A stretch of 43,350 nt of DNA from Candidatus Zixiibacteriota bacterium (GCA_020053015.1 JAGVNY010000018.1:1-43350), one strand, 5' to 3'; positions 26,223-35,735 are shown, numbered from the stretch's first letter. The notes: generated by a model from the letters alone, not told the origin. Numbers and translations are program-made.

Positions 26223-28745
26223 ATGATCGAATTCCACACTAAGAAGAGATTGGCAAAGGCAAACTGTGCCAGTAACTCCCGCCAGCGGGACGGAATGTTC
26301 TCTCATGTGTACGTATTACTACTTCCGGTGGTGATAGTTGCATTGTCTCTTTCGACGACATCAGCGCAGGTAAGCGCGGGTGGCAAGCCGACAAGCTTCT
26401 CGCTCAGTTTGACATCGACTGTGCCTGCTGAGCGGATGGCGTCGATAGATGTGGCCGGGCTGCTGCTTGAGGACTCAATTGAAGCTGAATTGGGTTTGCC
26501 GTTCCGCTTCGGCTATCCGTTAGACGTGAATCTCGGACTCGACAATTCGGGTGCTTGGGATGTGCTTCCCAATGGAGACAAGATATGGCGGCTTCAGATC
26601 GACTGCCCTGGTGCATATTCGATCAATCTGATCTATTCGAGATACAGAGTTCCTGAGGGTGCAAAGTTCTTTGTGTACGGTCTTGACAGATCGGTTACGC
26701 TCGGTGCATTCACGAGCCGGAACAACAAGGATCACGGGCAGTTCAGCACTGCTCCGATTCCTGGAGAGTCTTGTGTGCTTGAATACATTGAGCCTGAAGG
26801 CGCTGAATTTCCCGGCGAGCTCGCGGTTTCGACGGTTGTCCACGCCTACAAGAACGTCTTCGGCAAAGACGCGAAAGGCTTCGGGCAGTCCGGTTCATGC
26901 AACATCAATGTCAACTGCCCGGACGGCGTAAACTGGCAAGAGGAGAAGCGCGCAGTTGCAATGATTCTGACGCAGGGTGGCTCGCGCATCTGCAGCGGCG
27001 CATTGGTGAACAACGTCGAGCAGGATATGACTCCGTATTTTCTCACTGCGAATCACTGCCTGGGCGGAGAGACGACCTGGATCTTTATGTTCAACTATGA
27101 AAGTCCGAGCTGTGCGAACGTGAATGGTCCAACCGATCAGACAGTTTCAGGTTCGACCCGGCTTGCCAATTACTCTTCGTCTGACTTCGCCCTGTTGCTT
27201 CTGAGCGAAGCTCCGCCTCCTGAGTATGATGTTCGCTTCGCGGGCTGGTCGAGAGTCGATGAGGCTTCCCCCTGGACAGTGGGGATTCACCACCCATCGG
27301 GTGATATCAAGAAGATTTCATTCAACAATGACGCTGTTACATCGACCAACTACTTGACTACGTCGGGCACAACTCACTGGCGGATTGACGACTGGGAGTT
27401 AGGCACTACTGAAGGGGGTTCATCAGGCTCCCCGCTCTTCGACAACAATCATCGGATAGTCGGTCAACTGCACGGCGGCTATGCCTCCTGCACGAGCATC
27501 ACTTCGGACTGGTACGGCAAGTTCTCTTATTCGTGGAACGGCGGTGGATCATCGTCTTCAAGACTCAGAGACTGGCTTGATCCGAACAATACCGGTGCGC
27601 TTTACATCGATGGTAGCTCTGCGGATGCCGATAATGACGGCGTTGCGAACTCAAGCGACAATTGTCCCAAAGCTTACAATCCGGGTCAGGAAGACATGGA
27701 TTCAGACAGTATTGGAGACGCGTGCGACAACTGTCCCACTGCATCCAATCCCGATCAGGCTGACAGAGACAGCGACACGTACGGGGATGTCTGCGATCCC
27801 GACGCCGATGGTGACGGTTTGTTGAATGAGAGTGACAACTGCATGCTGGAGTTCAATCCGGATCAGATCGATACAGATGCAGATTCGGTCGGTGATCTCT
27901 GCGACAACTGCCCGCTCTATGCCAATCCTGAACAGTATGACGAGAACGACGATGGAACGGGTGACGCCTGCGACGGCTTGCTGCACATACAGAGCTACCC
28001 AACTGAAGTGCCGCCAGGATATGTTGGCGAGCCATATTACTACCGGTTCCGGGCAATTGGCGGAGTCGAGCCGTACACATGGCAGAAGCTTGTCGGTGCG
28101 CAGCCTTACGGTTGCACACTCACACAGGGAGATAGCTGCGTGGTCTCCGGGACTCCGAGCTTCGTGGCGAATTACTTCCTGACTATCGAACTAATTGACT
28201 CTGATGTTCCTGCCCCGAATAGAGACACTGTGACAGTGTCCATTCCCGTTACTGCCAGACCGCACGCTCCGATTCTCGACGAAGTGGGTCCGCAAACCGT
28301 TCGACAGGGTGATGTGCTCGACCTCGTCATATCTGCCAGTGACGTTGATCTAACGACACCATCGCTGACCGCCATCGGACTGCCGCAAAACTCATCGTTT
28401 GTTGACAGTGGCAACGGGGTTGGCTTGTTCACCTTTGCTCCCGATGTCAGCCAGTTGGGAGAGTATACGGTGATATTCGTCGCTTCAGATGGAGATCTTG
28501 CCGATAGTCAGGACGTCGTCACGACTGTTGAGCCGTTCTTGTGCGGTGATGCCAATGGAAGTGGTTTCGTCGACGTGGACGATGTGATGAGTGTGATCAA
28601 TTACGTTTTCGCGGGTGGACCTGTCCCCTCCCCGTACGAAGCAGGCAATGCCGACTGCACCGGTATTATCGACGTCGACGATGTTGTGTACGTGATAACA
28701 TACATCTTTGCCTCCGGCCCGGTTCCCTGCGCAGGGTGTCAATAG
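26223..28745 (+). CDS. Secreted lysyl-endopeptidase-like serine protease with TSP3 and dockerin-like tail
   Basis: An 840-residue secreted protease. The signal region (YVLLLPVVIVALSLSTTSAQ) lies after an unusually long N-terminal segment. The S1-type triad is H278 (TANHC), D321 (SSDFALL) and S403 (GGSSGSPLF). Neighbouring IHHPSGDIKKIS and the cysteine pattern resemble the lysyl endopeptidase family, which cuts after lysine; specificity is inferred. About five thrombospondin type-3-like calcium repeats, Ig-like domains and a dockerin-like tail ending PCAGCQ follow. GGAG lies eight bases before the ATG at 26223, preferred over a GTG at 26217. Confidence 0.87.
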   Translation: MIEFHTKKRLAKANCASNSRQRDGMFSHVYVLLLPVVIVALSLSTTSAQVSAGGKPTSFSLSLTSTVPAERMASIDVAGLLLEDSIEAELGLPFRFGYPLDVNLGLDNSGAWDVLPNGDKIWRLQIDCPGAYSINLIYSRYRVPEGAKFFVYGLDRSVTLGAFTSRNNKDHGQFSTAPIPGESCVLEYIEPEGAEFPGELAVSTVVHAYKNVFGKDAKGFGQSGSCNINVNCPDGVNWQEEKRAVAMILTQGGSRICSGALVNNVEQDMTPYFLTANHCLGGETTWIFMFNYESPSCANVNGPTDQTVSGSTRLANYSSSDFALLLLSEAPPPEYDVRFAGWSRVDEASPWTVGIHHPSGDIKKISFNNDAVTSTNYLTTSGTTHWRIDDWELGTTEGGSSGSPLFDNNHRIVGQLHGGYASCTSITSDWYGKFSYSWNGGGSSSSRLRDWLDPNNTGALYIDGSSADADNDGVANSSDNCPKAYNPGQEDMDSDSIGDACDNCPTASNPDQADRDSDTYGDVCDPDADGDGLLNESDNCMLEFNPDQIDTDADSVGDLCDNCPLYANPEQYDENDDGTGDACDGLLHIQSYPTEVPPGYVGEPYYYRFRAIGGVEPYTWQKLVGAQPYGCTLTQGDSCVVSGTPSFVANYFLTIELIDSDVPAPNRDTVTVSIPVTARPHAPILDEVGPQTVRQGDVLDLVISASDVDLTTPSLTAIGLPQNSSFVDSGNGVGLFTFAPDVSQLGEYTVIFVASDGDLADSQDVVTTVEPFLCGDANGSGFVDVDDVMSVINYVFAGGPVPSPYEAGNADCTGIIDVDDVVYVITYIFASGPVPCAGCQ

Positions 28746-29124
28746 CGGCACCGTTTCCGGGATGCTGCATTCGGAAGTCAGCCTGAAATGACTCCGCCGA
28801 AACGTCTGCACTTGCCGACGCAATCGCGATCGATTGTCAGTTGCGTTCTCGACTTGTCATCATCTGGAAATCGCAGTACCGCGAATATAGACGAAATCGC
28901 TTATCTTGACGGAACCATAGATAGCTTCTTTGGTTTGACTTTCAAAGAAGACATATTGTGGCTGAGGAATATGGGCGAACGGTTTGTCAACGCCTGTTGA
29001 CCGAATGCATCTGATTCCAAGCTAATACGACGGGAGGCGATTGAAACAATGCGCGGATTGGGAAGGATTCGCATTTCGGACTCAGCCATGAGGACCGGAA
29101 TGACGGGAGAGTGTGGGAGGTCAA
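28746..29124. other. Intergenic region before pntA, 379 bp
   Basis: It holds a hairpin with CTTCTTTG (28925-28932) and CAAAGAAG (28943-28950) and no T-run, and a GGAATGAC fragment near 29098 that resembles the dispersed repeats. An open frame at 28788-29000 has no recognisable features and is not accepted. No clear promoter was found. Confidence 0.5.
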
Positions 29125-30324
29125 ATGGCTGAGATCACTCAGCGGGTTGCGATAGGCGTTCCTCGAGAGACGTTTGCCAATGAGCAGCGCGTAGCGATCG
29201 TGCCGGATGTCGTAGCGGCATTGCGAAAGATGGATATTGCTGTACTGATCGAATCAGGTGCAGGGCAAGCTGCCGGCCACACGGACGCTGACTATTCGAT
29301 GAAGGGAGCTGTGATCGCAGGGAGCAGGGCGGATGTCTTCTCGAAGAGCGACATCATCCTGCAGGTTAGATCATTCGGGGCAAACGTAGACGCAGGCAGG
29401 AAAGATCTCGAACTGTTCCGGAAGGGACAGACGTTGATCGGTTTCGCCGAGCCGCTTACATCACTGCAAGAGATCAAGGCCATCGCAGAGCATGGAGTCA
29501 ACCTTTTCGCCATGGAGCTGATACCCCGTATCTCCCGGGCCCAAAGCATGGACGCACTCTCATCGATGGCTACGGTTGCAGGTTATAAGGCTGTGCTGCT
29601 TGCCGCCGCATCGTTGCCGAAGATGTTCCCGTTATTGATGACCGCTGCAGGCACGGTGTCACCGGCTCATGTATTCGTGATCGGAGTAGGCGTGGCCGGT
29701 CTACAGGCGATTGCAACCGCTAAGAGACTCGGCGCAATGGTGAAGGCGTTCGACGTCCGGCCTGCAGTGAAGGATCAGGTGCAGAGCCTGGGCGCTACCT
29801 TTGTTGAGCTTGAAATTGAGGCTTCGCAGTCTGAAGATAAGGGGGGCTACGCGCGTGCAATGGATGAAGAGTTTTACCGAAAACAGCGGGAGTTGATGGC
29901 AAAAGTCGTGGCGGAAAGCGACGCGGTGATCACAACCGCTGCGGTTCCCGGCAAGAAGGCTCCCGTGCTCGTGACGGAGGAGATGGTCAAGAAGATGTCG
30001 CCCGGATCCGTCATCGTAGACCTTGCATCGGAACGAGGTGGCAATTGCGAGCTTACGAAGGACGGTGCGCGAGTCGTGGTCCACGGCGTGACCATTCTCG
30101 GTCCCTCGAACTTGCCGTCATCCGTACCGTACCACTCGAGTCAGCTCTATTCGAAGAATCTGCTCGCGTTGCTGAAACATTTGATCAAGGACGGTAAGCT
30201 GCAGATTGATGTCGAGGACGAGATAGCGCGGGAGACGCTCGTCACGAGCGGGGGAGAAGTTGTGCACGCGCGCGTTCGGGAGCTTATCGAAGGCAGTGCG
30301 ACGGCGCAGAAGAAAGTCAGTTGA
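29125..30324 (+). CDS. pntA: NAD(P) transhydrogenase alpha subunit (PntAA type)
   Basis: A 399-residue soluble NAD(H)-binding part of proton-translocating transhydrogenase. The AlaDH/PNT N-terminal domain includes PRETFANEQRVA. The QSMDALSSMATVAGYKA motif and the Rossmann motif GVGVAGLQAIATAKRLGA distinguish it from alanine dehydrogenase. GGGAGG is four bases before the ATG at 29125. It lacks the membrane helices of fused PntA, so it should need separate PntAB and PntB subunits, but the next gene is a fumarase/aspartase, not pntAB/pntB. The membrane partners must be elsewhere, or the protein acts alone. Confidence 0.93.
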   Translation: MAEITQRVAIGVPRETFANEQRVAIVPDVVAALRKMDIAVLIESGAGQAAGHTDADYSMKGAVIAGSRADVFSKSDIILQVRSFGANVDAGRKDLELFRKGQTLIGFAEPLTSLQEIKAIAEHGVNLFAMELIPRISRAQSMDALSSMATVAGYKAVLLAAASLPKMFPLLMTAAGTVSPAHVFVIGVGVAGLQAIATAKRLGAMVKAFDVRPAVKDQVQSLGATFVELEIEASQSEDKGGYARAMDEEFYRKQRELMAKVVAESDAVITTAAVPGKKAPVLVTEEMVKKMSPGSVIVDLASERGGNCELTKDGARVVVHGVTILGPSNLPSSVPYHSSQLYSKNLLALLKHLIKDGKLQIDVEDEIARETLVTSGGEVVHARVRELIEGSATAQKKVS

Positions 30325-30397
30325 CGGATATAGCATTCGATCACGCGTGTGGATGGACAGAGACGCTAAGCTGGAGACGTCTCGATCGGAAGGATTT

Positions 30398-31798
30398 ATG
30401 ACTAAATTCAGAATAGAGAAGGATTCTCTCGGGGAAGTGAGTGTGCCTGAGAAGGCATACTGGGGAGCACAGACGCAGCGCGCAGTAGAGAATTTCCCCG
30501 TAAGCGGTCATTTGGCTCATATGGGCTTCGTGTGGGCAGGCGCAGCTGTGAAGCGAGCTGCCGCTATCGTGAATCGTGATCTGGGTTTGCTGCCGCACGA
30601 CAAAGCAGACGCAATCATCAAGGCAGTGATCGAAGTCATGGAAGGCAGGCTCGACGATCAATTCGTGGTCGACGTGTATCAAGCGGGGGCCGGCACAAGC
30701 CACAATATGAATCTCAACGAGGTCATTGCGAACCGCGCCCTCGAGATTCTCGGAAGACCACGCGGCGACGTCAGCTATATCAGCCCGAATGACCATGTCA
30801 ACATGGCACAATCGACTAACGATGTCATACCGACTTCCATAAGGCTCTTCATACTCCATGACAGTCTCGAGTTGAATGCCATCCTTGCACAGGTACAGAC
30901 CACATTCAAGTCCAAGGCCGCTCAGTTCGATCGGGTGCTCAAATCGGGACGAACACATCTCCAGGATGCGGTTCCGGTTCGACTGGGGCAGGAGTTTGGC
31001 GCCTATGCCGAAGCGGTTGCGAGAGGAGCACAACGGATATCTCAGATGCGGGAGTCTCTCAGCGAGATAGGTCTCGGAGGAAGCGCAGCCGGAACCGGAC
31101 TGAATGTTCACCCTGAATACAGAGCCCGAGTTGTCGCCGCACTTACCGAGATCACCGGTTTTCGGATCAGACCCGCAAACGATTACTTCTGGGCGATGCA
31201 GTCGCTGGCGCCGATTGTTGACTTCAGTGCAGCTCTCAGGAATATCGCGATCGAGCTTTCGCGGATTATGAACGATCTCCGCCTCCTCGCGTCCGGTCCT
31301 TCGACCGGACTTGATGAGATTCTGCTTCCGGCGGTGCAGCCGGGTTCTTCGATTATGCCGGGCAAGGTGAATCCGGTGTTACCCGAGATGATGAACATGG
31401 TCTGCTTCAGCGTCATCGGATTTCACGAGACGGTCGCCTGGGCTGCGGCTGCAGGGCAGCTTGAGCTTAACGTCATGATGCCGGTTGTAGCGTACGCTGT
31501 CGGAGAACAGATGAAGTGCCTGACAGGTGGGCTGAGGGCGTTTCACCGGAAGTGCCTTCTGGGCATTGAACCGAACGAGGATTCATGCAGAGGCTTCCTG
31601 GAACGGAGCTTCGGGCTTGCGACCGCACTCAACCCCATCATCGGCTATCTGAATGCTGCAGAGGTCGTGAAGCAGGCGCAGTTGACCGGCAGGTCGATCA
31701 AAGAGATTGTTCTCGAAAAGGGCTATCTGACAGAGGAACAAATGCAGCGAGTGCTCGATCCATTGCATCTGACCGAGCCGGGAATCCCTAAGAAGTAG
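30398..31798 (+). CDS. Class II fumarase / aspartate ammonia-lyase
   Basis: A 466-residue member of the fumarase II/aspartase superfamily, with the signature GSSIMPGKVNP at 317-326, GRTHLQDAVP at 184-193 and GAGTSHNMNLNEV near 97-109. The GAGTS..MN form and the PVLPEMMNMVCFSVIG region look closer to aspartase, while GRTHLQD and GIEPNED look closer to FumC. The enzyme adds or removes water (malate-fumarate) or ammonia (aspartate-fumarate); the choice needs a tree. The ATG at 30398 follows GGAAGGA; an upstream in-frame start at 30260 would overlap pntA and is rejected. Cytoplasmic. Confidence 0.9.
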   Translation: MTKFRIEKDSLGEVSVPEKAYWGAQTQRAVENFPVSGHLAHMGFVWAGAAVKRAAAIVNRDLGLLPHDKADAIIKAVIEVMEGRLDDQFVVDVYQAGAGTSHNMNLNEVIANRALEILGRPRGDVSYISPNDHVNMAQSTNDVIPTSIRLFILHDSLELNAILAQVQTTFKSKAAQFDRVLKSGRTHLQDAVPVRLGQEFGAYAEAVARGAQRISQMRESLSEIGLGGSAAGTGLNVHPEYRARVVAALTEITGFRIRPANDYFWAMQSLAPIVDFSAALRNIAIELSRIMNDLRLLASGPSTGLDEILLPAVQPGSSIMPGKVNPVLPEMMNMVCFSVIGFHETVAWAAAAGQLELNVMMPVVAYAVGEQMKCLTGGLRAFHRKCLLGIEPNEDSCRGFLERSFGLATALNPIIGYLNAAEVVKQAQLTGRSIKEIVLEKGYLTEEQMQRVLDPLHLTEPGIPKK

Positions 31799-31832
31799 CT
31801 GACAAACCTCAGCACGTGTATTTTGCCTGCAC

Positions 31833-31863
31833 TGTCAGTCCCGCAAAAGCGGGATTACTGACA
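31833..31863. repeat. Bulged hairpin after the fumarase/aspartase gene
   Basis: TGTCAGT pairs with ACTGACA, and CCCGC pairs with GCGGG around AAAA, with a three-base bulge. It is followed by CTATTTT, so it may also act as a weak terminator. Confidence 0.65.
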
Positions 31864-32007
31864 CTATTTTGCGTATCGTTTTGCGTCAGGAAGGGAGAGG
31901 TTGTCCCACAAGTTGAAAGTTGGCATGCAATACGGATCGAATGTTGAGAGTCGGATTAGGATGGGTTCCCGTTTTCGGGTTTGTTGAAAAACCCTGTATT
32001 GAGGCAT

Positions 32008-32024
32008 TGTCCCATGCTGGGACA
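32008..32024. repeat. Short perfect hairpin
   Basis: TGTCCCA and TGGGACA flank TGC. It belongs to the stacked palindromes of this intergenic region. Confidence 0.7.
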
Positions 32025-32033
32025 TCCGATGTT

Positions 32034-32078
32034 CGGGCAGGTCTTGACTGCGACGAAGTCGCGGTTGTGACCTGCCCG
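32034..32078. repeat. Long two-step hairpin
   Basis: CGGGCAGGTC (32034-32043) pairs perfectly with GACCTGCCCG (32069-32078). Inside, GCGAC (32050-32054) pairs with GTCGC (32058-32062) around GAA. Confidence 0.8.
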
Positions 32079-32306
32079 CAAGAGATTGTGAGAGCGACGG
32101 GTCACACGCCCCGCTGCGGCGGGTCGCAAGATCCATCGCAACTCCTGAAGGCTTTCACAGGCAGTCTTGGCTCCATTACTCTGCTATGATAGCAGATCTG
32201 GAAAAGCTACATCCGGCATTTATCCGTTTCAAGGAACCTTGGTGGTTGAGTAGTGATTCTCCACTAATGATAGTTGTCGAAAACGAGCAACGAATGGAGT
32301 GGAGAA

Positions 32307-32888
32307 ATGATGAGCAGATTATTGGCGACCGCGGTATTGCTGGTCTCAGCGGTTGCCCCGCAAGCGATTGGAAGGGACTCTAAGGCTGTCGAGGCTAATA
32401 TGAGAGAGAATGGTGACTTCCTGAATATCCCGTTAGAGACTATCACGGGTGACACAACGACGCTGGCCGATCACAAAGGCAAGGTGCTCCTGCTGGTGAA
32501 CGTCGCAAGCAAGTGCGGCTATACTCCGCAGTACAAGGGTCTTGAGGAGCTTTTCATGAAGTACAAAGATGCCGGATTCGAAGTGATCGGATTTCCCGCC
32601 AACAATTTCAAGAGTCAGGAGCCCGGCTCGAATAAGGAGATTCTGTCGTTCTGTCAGTCCAATTACGGTGTGACGTTTCCGATGACGGCTAAAATATCGG
32701 TCAAAGGTGATGACATTCACCCGCTGTACAAATATCTCACAGTTGACTCTGCAATGCCGGGTGAGATTCAATGGAACTTCAACAAGTTCCTGCTCGACCG
32801 GGACGGCAGATTAGTGGCGAGATATCCTTCCAAGGTCGAACCGATGAGCGATGAGCTTGTCAGCAAGATACAGAGCCTGTTGAAATAG
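32307..32888 (+). CDS. Secreted cysteine glutathione-peroxidase-like protein
   Basis: A 193-residue glutathione peroxidase family protein with a short signal-like N-terminus (LLATAVLLVSAVAPQA), suggesting export. The peroxidatic residue is a cysteine in NVASKCGYTPQY (C70). Q105, W156 and N157 complete the usual tetrad, and C116 matches the resolving cysteine region of thioredoxin-dependent members. It would reduce peroxides, probably with thioredoxin-type rather than glutathione donors; that is inference. The paired ATGs at 32307 and 32310 follow GGAG; an upstream in-frame codon at 32274 lacks a signal peptide. Confidence 0.9.
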   Translation: MMSRLLATAVLLVSAVAPQAIGRDSKAVEANMRENGDFLNIPLETITGDTTTLADHKGKVLLLVNVASKCGYTPQYKGLEELFMKYKDAGFEVIGFPANNFKSQEPGSNKEILSFCQSNYGVTFPMTAKISVKGDDIHPLYKYLTVDSAMPGEIQWNFNKFLLDRDGRLVARYPSKVEPMSDELVSKIQSLLK

Positions 32889-32912
32889 CACATCTCGCCT
32901 TGCAGGTCTGCC

Positions 32913-34097
32913 TCACTCCATACGGTGGAAGGCGTTCATGCTGGTGGATCGCTTCATATACTCCACAAGATCGGAGACCGTCAGGCTGGTGTCTTTGCCG
33001 CGTGGGTTAAACATCTGCGTGATCGCCGTCAGACGGCTCTCCTCGGAGATGAAGTCATCGATCACGCCAACCGGTTCATACTCGGGGAACGTCTTGAAGT
33101 AAATGTACCCGTCATAGAACATCTTGAGCCGGAAGTTGTCGTAGCCATGCTTCCAAAGCGACGTTTCTCCTTTAAGCTCGCCGAAGGGCGATCCGACCAA
33201 ATCGAATCCGACTCTGCGTTTCTCCGCCGGAAGGCTGTGCATCAGAGCGTCGATTACTCCGTCCGCGGGGTGAACGTTTGGCTTTGACCAACCCTCTGCA
33301 TTCGGCCACACGGCGTGCAAGTAGATATTGAATGTGCGATTCCCGATAGAGTCGAAGACGATGTTGCCAGCTCGGATGTCGCCGAACCTGATGAACTTGG
33401 CTGTCTGCTCGTCGTATATCGGCTGCTTGTACTTGGTGAAAGAGTGATTCGCTCCGCAGTAGATCAAGGCTTTCTCACCTTTCTTGACGAATTCGTCGAG
33501 AATGTTCCTCGCCATTACTTCGTCCGAACCGCCGTTTATCCATACCTGCCTCATGATATCGGGATTGTCGCGATCTTCTACCGTCCAGACTTTGCTCCAA
33601 TCTGAGAGAGTGTTGAGTCCGACTACTCTGAACTTACGAGCATCAGGAGGCAGTTTTCGGTTTAGCTCCCACGCTACTTTGTATATGTCCACATATTCGC
33701 GATAGCCCCAGAGAGTCACGTTGCGGAATTGAATCCATCTTGCGAGTTTCTCGTTCCACTCGGAGGCGGTAATGAGGCTGTCGATTTTAGGCTGATCGAC
33801 ATGGCAGGCAAACTCGATACCGAGGTTGCAGATGCCGTTCTTGTGAAGCGCCGGGATCATTCCGTGTATGAAATCGAGGTTGTGCTTGATCAGGTGCCAT
33901 TCGCCAACGAAGACTATGTCATGATCCTTGAACTTGGACAGCACATACTCCTCCGGACTCAAGGCATTAGTCGCAAGATAGTCGGCCAGTTGCTGTCTGA
34001 GGCTGCTGTCCAACGCGGGCAACGGTTGAACCGAATCACCTACTACGAACGCTGTGATGACGCAGATTAGAATTGCTATGGTTGCCGCGATCCGCAT
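32913..34097 (-). CDS. Secreted ChaN/Tiki/EreA-like protein
   Basis: A 394-residue protein with a signal peptide (ATIAILICVITAFVVG). The motif VFVGEWHLIKHN (E66, H68, H72), the later LGIEFACH, and YCGANHSF match the conserved Glu/His pattern of the Tiki/TraB/ChaN/erythromycin-esterase-like superfamily, whose members are metal-dependent hydrolases or haem binders. GAGGAGG is six bases before the ATG at 34097; longer in-frame extensions carry no family features. It is convergent with the peroxidase gene (24-nt gap) and divergent from hslU. The substrate is unknown. Confidence 0.75.
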   Translation of the reverse strand: MRIAATIAILICVITAFVVGDSVQPLPALDSSLRQQLADYLATNALSPEEYVLSKFKDHDIVFVGEWHLIKHNLDFIHGMIPALHKNGICNLGIEFACHVDQPKIDSLITASEWNEKLARWIQFRNVTLWGYREYVDIYKVAWELNRKLPPDARKFRVVGLNTLSDWSKVWTVEDRDNPDIMRQVWINGGSDEVMARNILDEFVKKGEKALIYCGANHSFTKYKQPIYDEQTAKFIRFGDIRAGNIVFDSIGNRTFNIYLHAVWPNAEGWSKPNVHPADGVIDALMHSLPAEKRRVGFDLVGSPFGELKGETSLWKHGYDNFRLKMFYDGYIYFKTFPEYEPVGVIDDFISEESRLTAITQMFNPRGKDTSLTVSDLVEYMKRSTSMNAFHRME

Positions 34098-34255
34098 TGA
34101 TCCTCCTCGCGCTGTGGGGCATTCAGCTGGGCCGTTGATGCCAAATGTGCGTCTATTCCTCGTCTTGATACGTAGACATTCCCCTCTTGTTTCGATATTC
34201 CCGCCTGTTTGATCTCCGTGGCGTTGGAACCTTCGGTTGCGTCTGTCACGATTGC

Positions 34256-34283
34256 TTGACTTGACGTCGATGTTGAGTATACT
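34256..34283 (+). promoter_or_regulatory. Candidate sigma-70 promoter of hslU
   Basis: TTGACT at 34256-34261 and TATACT at 34278-34283 are 16 bases apart, 21 bases upstream of the hslU start. No CIRCE inverted repeat was seen. Confidence 0.65.
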
Positions 34284-34303
34284 GTTGCCTTTGGAGGAAG
34301 CGA

Positions 34304-35677
34304 ATGGATACTGAATACACACCGAAGCAGATTGTAGCAGAGCTTGACAAATATATCATAGGGCAGGAGGCGGCGAAGAAGGCGGTGGCGATTGCGCTGC
34401 GCAACCGCTGGCGGCGTCAGCAGGTGGAGGGCGAGATCAAGAACGAGATCATGCCCAATAACATCATAATGATCGGTCCCACCGGCGTCGGGAAGACCGA
34501 GATTGCTCGCCGACTCTCTCAGCTTGCCAATGCTCCGTTCATAAAGGTCGAGGCGTCGAAATTCACCGAAGTCGGTTATGTCGGGCGCGATGTCGAGTCT
34601 ATGGTACGCGATCTTGTGGACCTTGCGGTGACCACCGTCAAGCGTGACAGGTCGGAAGAAGTGCGGGCGAAAGCTGAGGAGATAGCCGAAGAGAAGATAC
34701 TCGATCTTCTTCTCCCACGAGCGCCGAGGCGAGCCGCGACCTCGAAACCCGACACTGCACCACCTGTCTTGCCCGATGACCAACAGGAAAAATGGGAGCG
34801 TAATCGCGAGAAGCTCCGCGACAAGTTCAGATCCGGAGAGCTTGACAGTCGGTTGGTTGAAATAGAGACAACCAGCGGGGCGTTCCCGGTGGTAGAGATA
34901 TTCTCTCCCACGGGAATGGAAGAGCTGGGAGTGAATTTTCAGGAGATGTTCTCGGAGATTCTCCCCAAGAAGCGCAAGAAGCGCAAAGTCTCGATTGAAG
35001 AGGCATTCAGGATCATGGTATCGGAAGAGGTCGGTAAGTTGATCGACATGGATGAAGTGATCGGAATCGCTCTGTACAAAGTCGAGAACTCCGGAATCAT
35101 CTTCATCGACGAGATCGACAAGATAGCCGCTGCCGACGGCCACTCAGTCGGCCCCGATGTTTCCCGCGAGGGCGTGCAGAGGGACATCCTGCCGATTGTC
35201 GAGGGCTCAAGCGTGATGACGAAGTACGGCATGGTGCGAACCGACCACGTCCTGTTCATCGCTGCAGGCGCGTTTCACCAAACAAAACCGTCGGACCTGA
35301 TACCAGAGCTTCAGGGACGATTCCCCATACGTGTCGAGCTTGACAGTCTTGGCAAGAAGGACTTCGTGCGAATTCTCACCGAGCCGAAGAACGCACTCGT
35401 CTCGCAGTACACGTCGTTGCTCGCGACAGAAGGTATGCACCTCGTGTTCGACAGCGGTGCAATCGAAGAAATCGCTTCAATTGCAGACAAGGTCAATTCT
35501 ATATCAGAGAATATCGGCGCCCGCAGACTTCACACGATTATGACGACTCTTCTCGAGGATATCATGTACGACTCCTCTGAACGCAAATCGAAAACTATAA
35601 AGATCACGAAATCGCTGGTGAAGAAGCGGCTCGAGGCGATAGTCGAAGACGAGGATCTGTCGAAGTACATTTTGTAG
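34304..35677 (+). CDS. hslU: HslU, ATPase subunit of the HslUV protease
   Basis: A 457-residue AAA+ unfoldase. Walker A GPTGVGKT lies at 58-65, the pore loop GYVGRD at 91-96, an I-domain of about 110 residues follows, then Walker B ([11 protein letters not shown]), and the C-terminal LSKYIL tail that docks into HslV. GGAGGA is five bases before the ATG. HslU unfolds proteins and feeds them to the HslV peptidase in the cytoplasm. hslV is usually just upstream of hslU, but here the upstream gene is divergent and unrelated. The intact docking tail suggests that hslV exists elsewhere. Confidence 0.96.
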   Translation: MDTEYTPKQIVAELDKYIIGQEAAKKAVAIALRNRWRRQQVEGEIKNEIMPNNIIMIGPTGVGKTEIARRLSQLANAPFIKVEASKFTEVGYVGRDVESMVRDLVDLAVTTVKRDRSEEVRAKAEEIAEEKILDLLLPRAPRRAATSKPDTAPPVLPDDQQEKWERNREKLRDKFRSGELDSRLVEIETTSGAFPVVEIFSPTGMEELGVNFQEMFSEILPKKRKKRKVSIEEAFRIMVSEEVGKLIDMDEVIGIALYKVENSGIIFIDEIDKIAAADGHSVGPDVSREGVQRDILPIVEGSSVMTKYGMVRTDHVLFIAAGAFHQTKPSDLIPELQGRFPIRVELDSLGKKDFVRILTEPKNALVSQYTSLLATEGMHLVFDSGAIEEIASIADKVNSISENIGARRLHTIMTTLLEDIMYDSSERKSKTIKITKSLVKKRLEAIVEDEDLSKYIL

Positions 35678-35687
35678 GCTACTGGAT

Positions 35688-35712
35688 TTGCCGCGTATCT
35701 GTGCTGCGGCAA
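35688..35712. repeat. Hairpin between convergent hslU and the DUF418 gene
   Basis: TTGCCGC (35688-35694) pairs with GCGGCAA (35706-35712) around 11 bases. It may act as a shared terminator, but no long T-run follows on either strand. Confidence 0.5.
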
Positions 35713-35735
35713 GTTGTGCCGTGCAGAAGCTGGCC

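Larger units (their letters stand above)
31799..32306. other. Palindrome-rich intergenic region, 508 bp
   Basis: The space between the fumarase/aspartase and the glutathione peroxidase holds at least three hairpins (listed separately), a GC-rich pair GCGAC/GTCGC at 32094-32127 and a short CTGCTA/TAGCAG palindrome near 32180. A weak promoter candidate, TTGAGT-N16-TGATAG at 32246-32273, faces the peroxidase. Open frames inside are not convincing. Confidence 0.65.

Noticed and set aside
28788-29000. Possible 70-residue gene upstream of pntA
   Set aside because: No recognisable feature, no ribosome-binding site, and it overlaps a hairpin.
30341-31111. Minus-strand open frame of 256 codons
   Set aside because: Antisense shadow of the fumarase/aspartase gene.
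34076-35143. Minus-strand open frame of 355 codons
   Set aside because: Antisense shadow of hslU, whose motifs are unambiguous.
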